Origin: Hippophae tibetana
Lineage: Eukaryota; Streptophyta; Magnoliopsida; Rosales; Elaeagnaceae
DNA length: 64,000 bases
Assembly: GCA_037013495.1 (NCBI GenBank)
Contig: CM072810.1
Location: 33,323,843 to 33,387,842 of the forward strand
Direction of reading: 5' to 3'
Positions 63,491-64,000 of this stretch are shown here, one piece after another. Within the stretch, counting starts at the first letter, position 1. Every line of letters starts with the position of its first letter. Both the position numbers and the translations under genes were made by a program. The notes below the pieces were generated by a model, which saw nothing but the letters and a program-made list of their open reading frames with translations, was not told the DNA's origin and did no database searches.

Positions 63491-64000
63491 TGGGGTGGAC
63501 CTATCTGGAAATGGAAATAGATTGAGAAATTCCTTACTAGCTTACCTTATCATTTTCAAGCAAAAGTTACCTTGCTTAAATACATAAAAATTCCTTGCGA
63601 ACTTATTGTTAAATGAATCACTTGGGCAAGTATTCAAACTGCATCACTTGTATCCAATATGTTAGCCATCCACTTTCGAGGTTGGAAAGAGCTTGGCTTT
63701 GTAGACATCAAGGATAGTGGTCTTAGCGAAGATCGTTTTCACACAATTGTTAGAAATGATGACTGTAATACCAATGAAGAGAAATGGGATCTACTTTCCT
63801 AGAGAGTTACTAAATTTCTTAAATAGAATTAACCCTTTTTAGGGGTTTTATAAAAAAAATAATCCGAGCTCCAAAATGATTATTTCAATGAATTTAGAGT
63901 TGTACTTCTTCCAAACAACATGAAATATTTTGCATACCACTCATATAGGTATTTGAGCTAAAAAAGAAATCTAGAACTACGAAGTTGACCAAAAATTTTG

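Larger units (their letters stand above)
1..64000 (+). repeat. Tandem satellite array, ~589 bp monomer, 109 copies, window-filling
   Basis: The same unit of about 589 bp recurs from the first base to the last, always in the same orientation. The anchor GTGGTCTTAGC (or a near variant) occurs 109 times, from 72 to 63717, and the spacings are 587-593 bp. Most copies differ by a few percent or less, and variants are shared in patterned ways, so this is a homogenised satellite rather than dispersed repeats. Long tracts are nearly invariant and variation is concentrated in a few boxes. The array begins before base 1 and continues after base 64000. Known biology: arrays of this size and purity sit in eukaryotic heterochromatin and often underlie centromeres. 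The sequence alone does not prove a centromeric role. I do not recognise the family. Strand is given relative to the orientation used here, because the satellite has no intrinsic sense strand. Confidence 0.98.
59301..64000 (+). repeat. Array segment m102-m109: d, e, b/e, b, b, d, d, e
   Basis: Anchors are 59588 d, 60179 e, 60769 (b tag, G-type), 61359 b, 61947 b (GATTGTGG form), 62536 d, 63126 d and 63717 e. The last monomer is cut by the window end 283 bp after its anchor. d-e at m102-m103 and at m108-m109 resemble the d-e pairs at 17 kb and 20 kb, sharing TTTGGGGTGGACC, CTATCTGGAAATGG and GACACAGTTGTTAGG. Two nearly perfect one-monomer duplications are present and are listed separately. Confidence 0.88.

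Noticed and set aside
1-64000. CRISPR array
   Set aside because: The repeat unit is ~589 bp and contiguous, with no unique spacers and no cas genes.
1-64000. Ribosomal DNA, 5S or tRNA gene cluster
   Set aside because: No rRNA or tRNA conserved segments or polymerase III A/B boxes were recognised in the monomer on either strand.
1-64000. Tandem copies of a transposable element or retroelement fragment
   Set aside because: No terminal repeats, target-site duplications, reverse transcriptase, integrase or transposase motifs were seen in any frame. An ancient origin of the monomer from such an element cannot be excluded from sequence alone.

Overview
The whole 64 kb window is one uninterrupted tandem satellite-DNA array. 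I count 109 head-to-tail copies of an AT-rich monomer (GC about one third by eye), all in the same orientation. The mean period is 589.3 bp: the first and last anchor positions are 72 and 63717, with 108 intervals between them. Observed spacings run from 587 to 593 bp. There is no flanking DNA, transposon, RNA gene, inversion or gap, so both array ends lie outside the window. I find no gene I can defend. The many 60-108 codon open frames are the same few frames repeated in every monomer on both strands, and they are lost in one whole monomer subtype.

A long, complex, homogenised satellite of this kind points to a eukaryotic nuclear genome, at or near constitutive heterochromatin (centromere, pericentromere, subtelomere or knob). 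The roughly 0.6 kb AT-rich unit fits a plant but does not prove it. I do not recognise the family and cannot name the species.

Monomer numbering: each copy (m1 to m109) is anchored on the first base of GTGGTCTTAGC, or its variant, and taken to start about 287 bp upstream at GGATGAAACTTGG. Subtypes are named from the tag 35-60 bp before the anchor: a = CACGAGGACGG, b = TTACGAGGACAC, c = TTATGAGGACAC, c' = c or TTAGGAGGACAC with TATAAACATC, d = TAACGAGGACGG, e = TTTCGAGGTTGG, f = CACGAGGACGG followed by AGAGCGTGG. The sequence just after the anchor is either T-type (GATCTTTTTGACACAG) or G-type (GATCGTTTTCACACAATTG). G-type normally goes with e and f.

Layout: 1-1551 mixed a/b; 1552-8028 a-b-c' trimers with a hexamer superperiod; 8029-12151 irregular; 12152-15685 three e-b dimers; 15686-23358 c-d-e-b tetramers that break down into d-e dimers; 23359-35145 the most homogeneous part, b/c dimers and trimers with a 1769 bp duplication; 35146-37503 mixed; 37504-43990 d-e and f units; 43991-47522 b-c dimers; 47523-59300 a c-x-f-b*-b pentamer with single-monomer expansions; 59301-64000 d-e-b with two fresh single-monomer duplications.

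The main interest is evolutionary. The array is a mosaic of short higher-order repeats (2, 3, 4, 5 and 6 monomers) that replace one another along the DNA. Several one-monomer or three-monomer duplications are nearly identical and can be read base by base. Recombinant monomers switch subtype inside the same roughly 110 bp diagnostic box.
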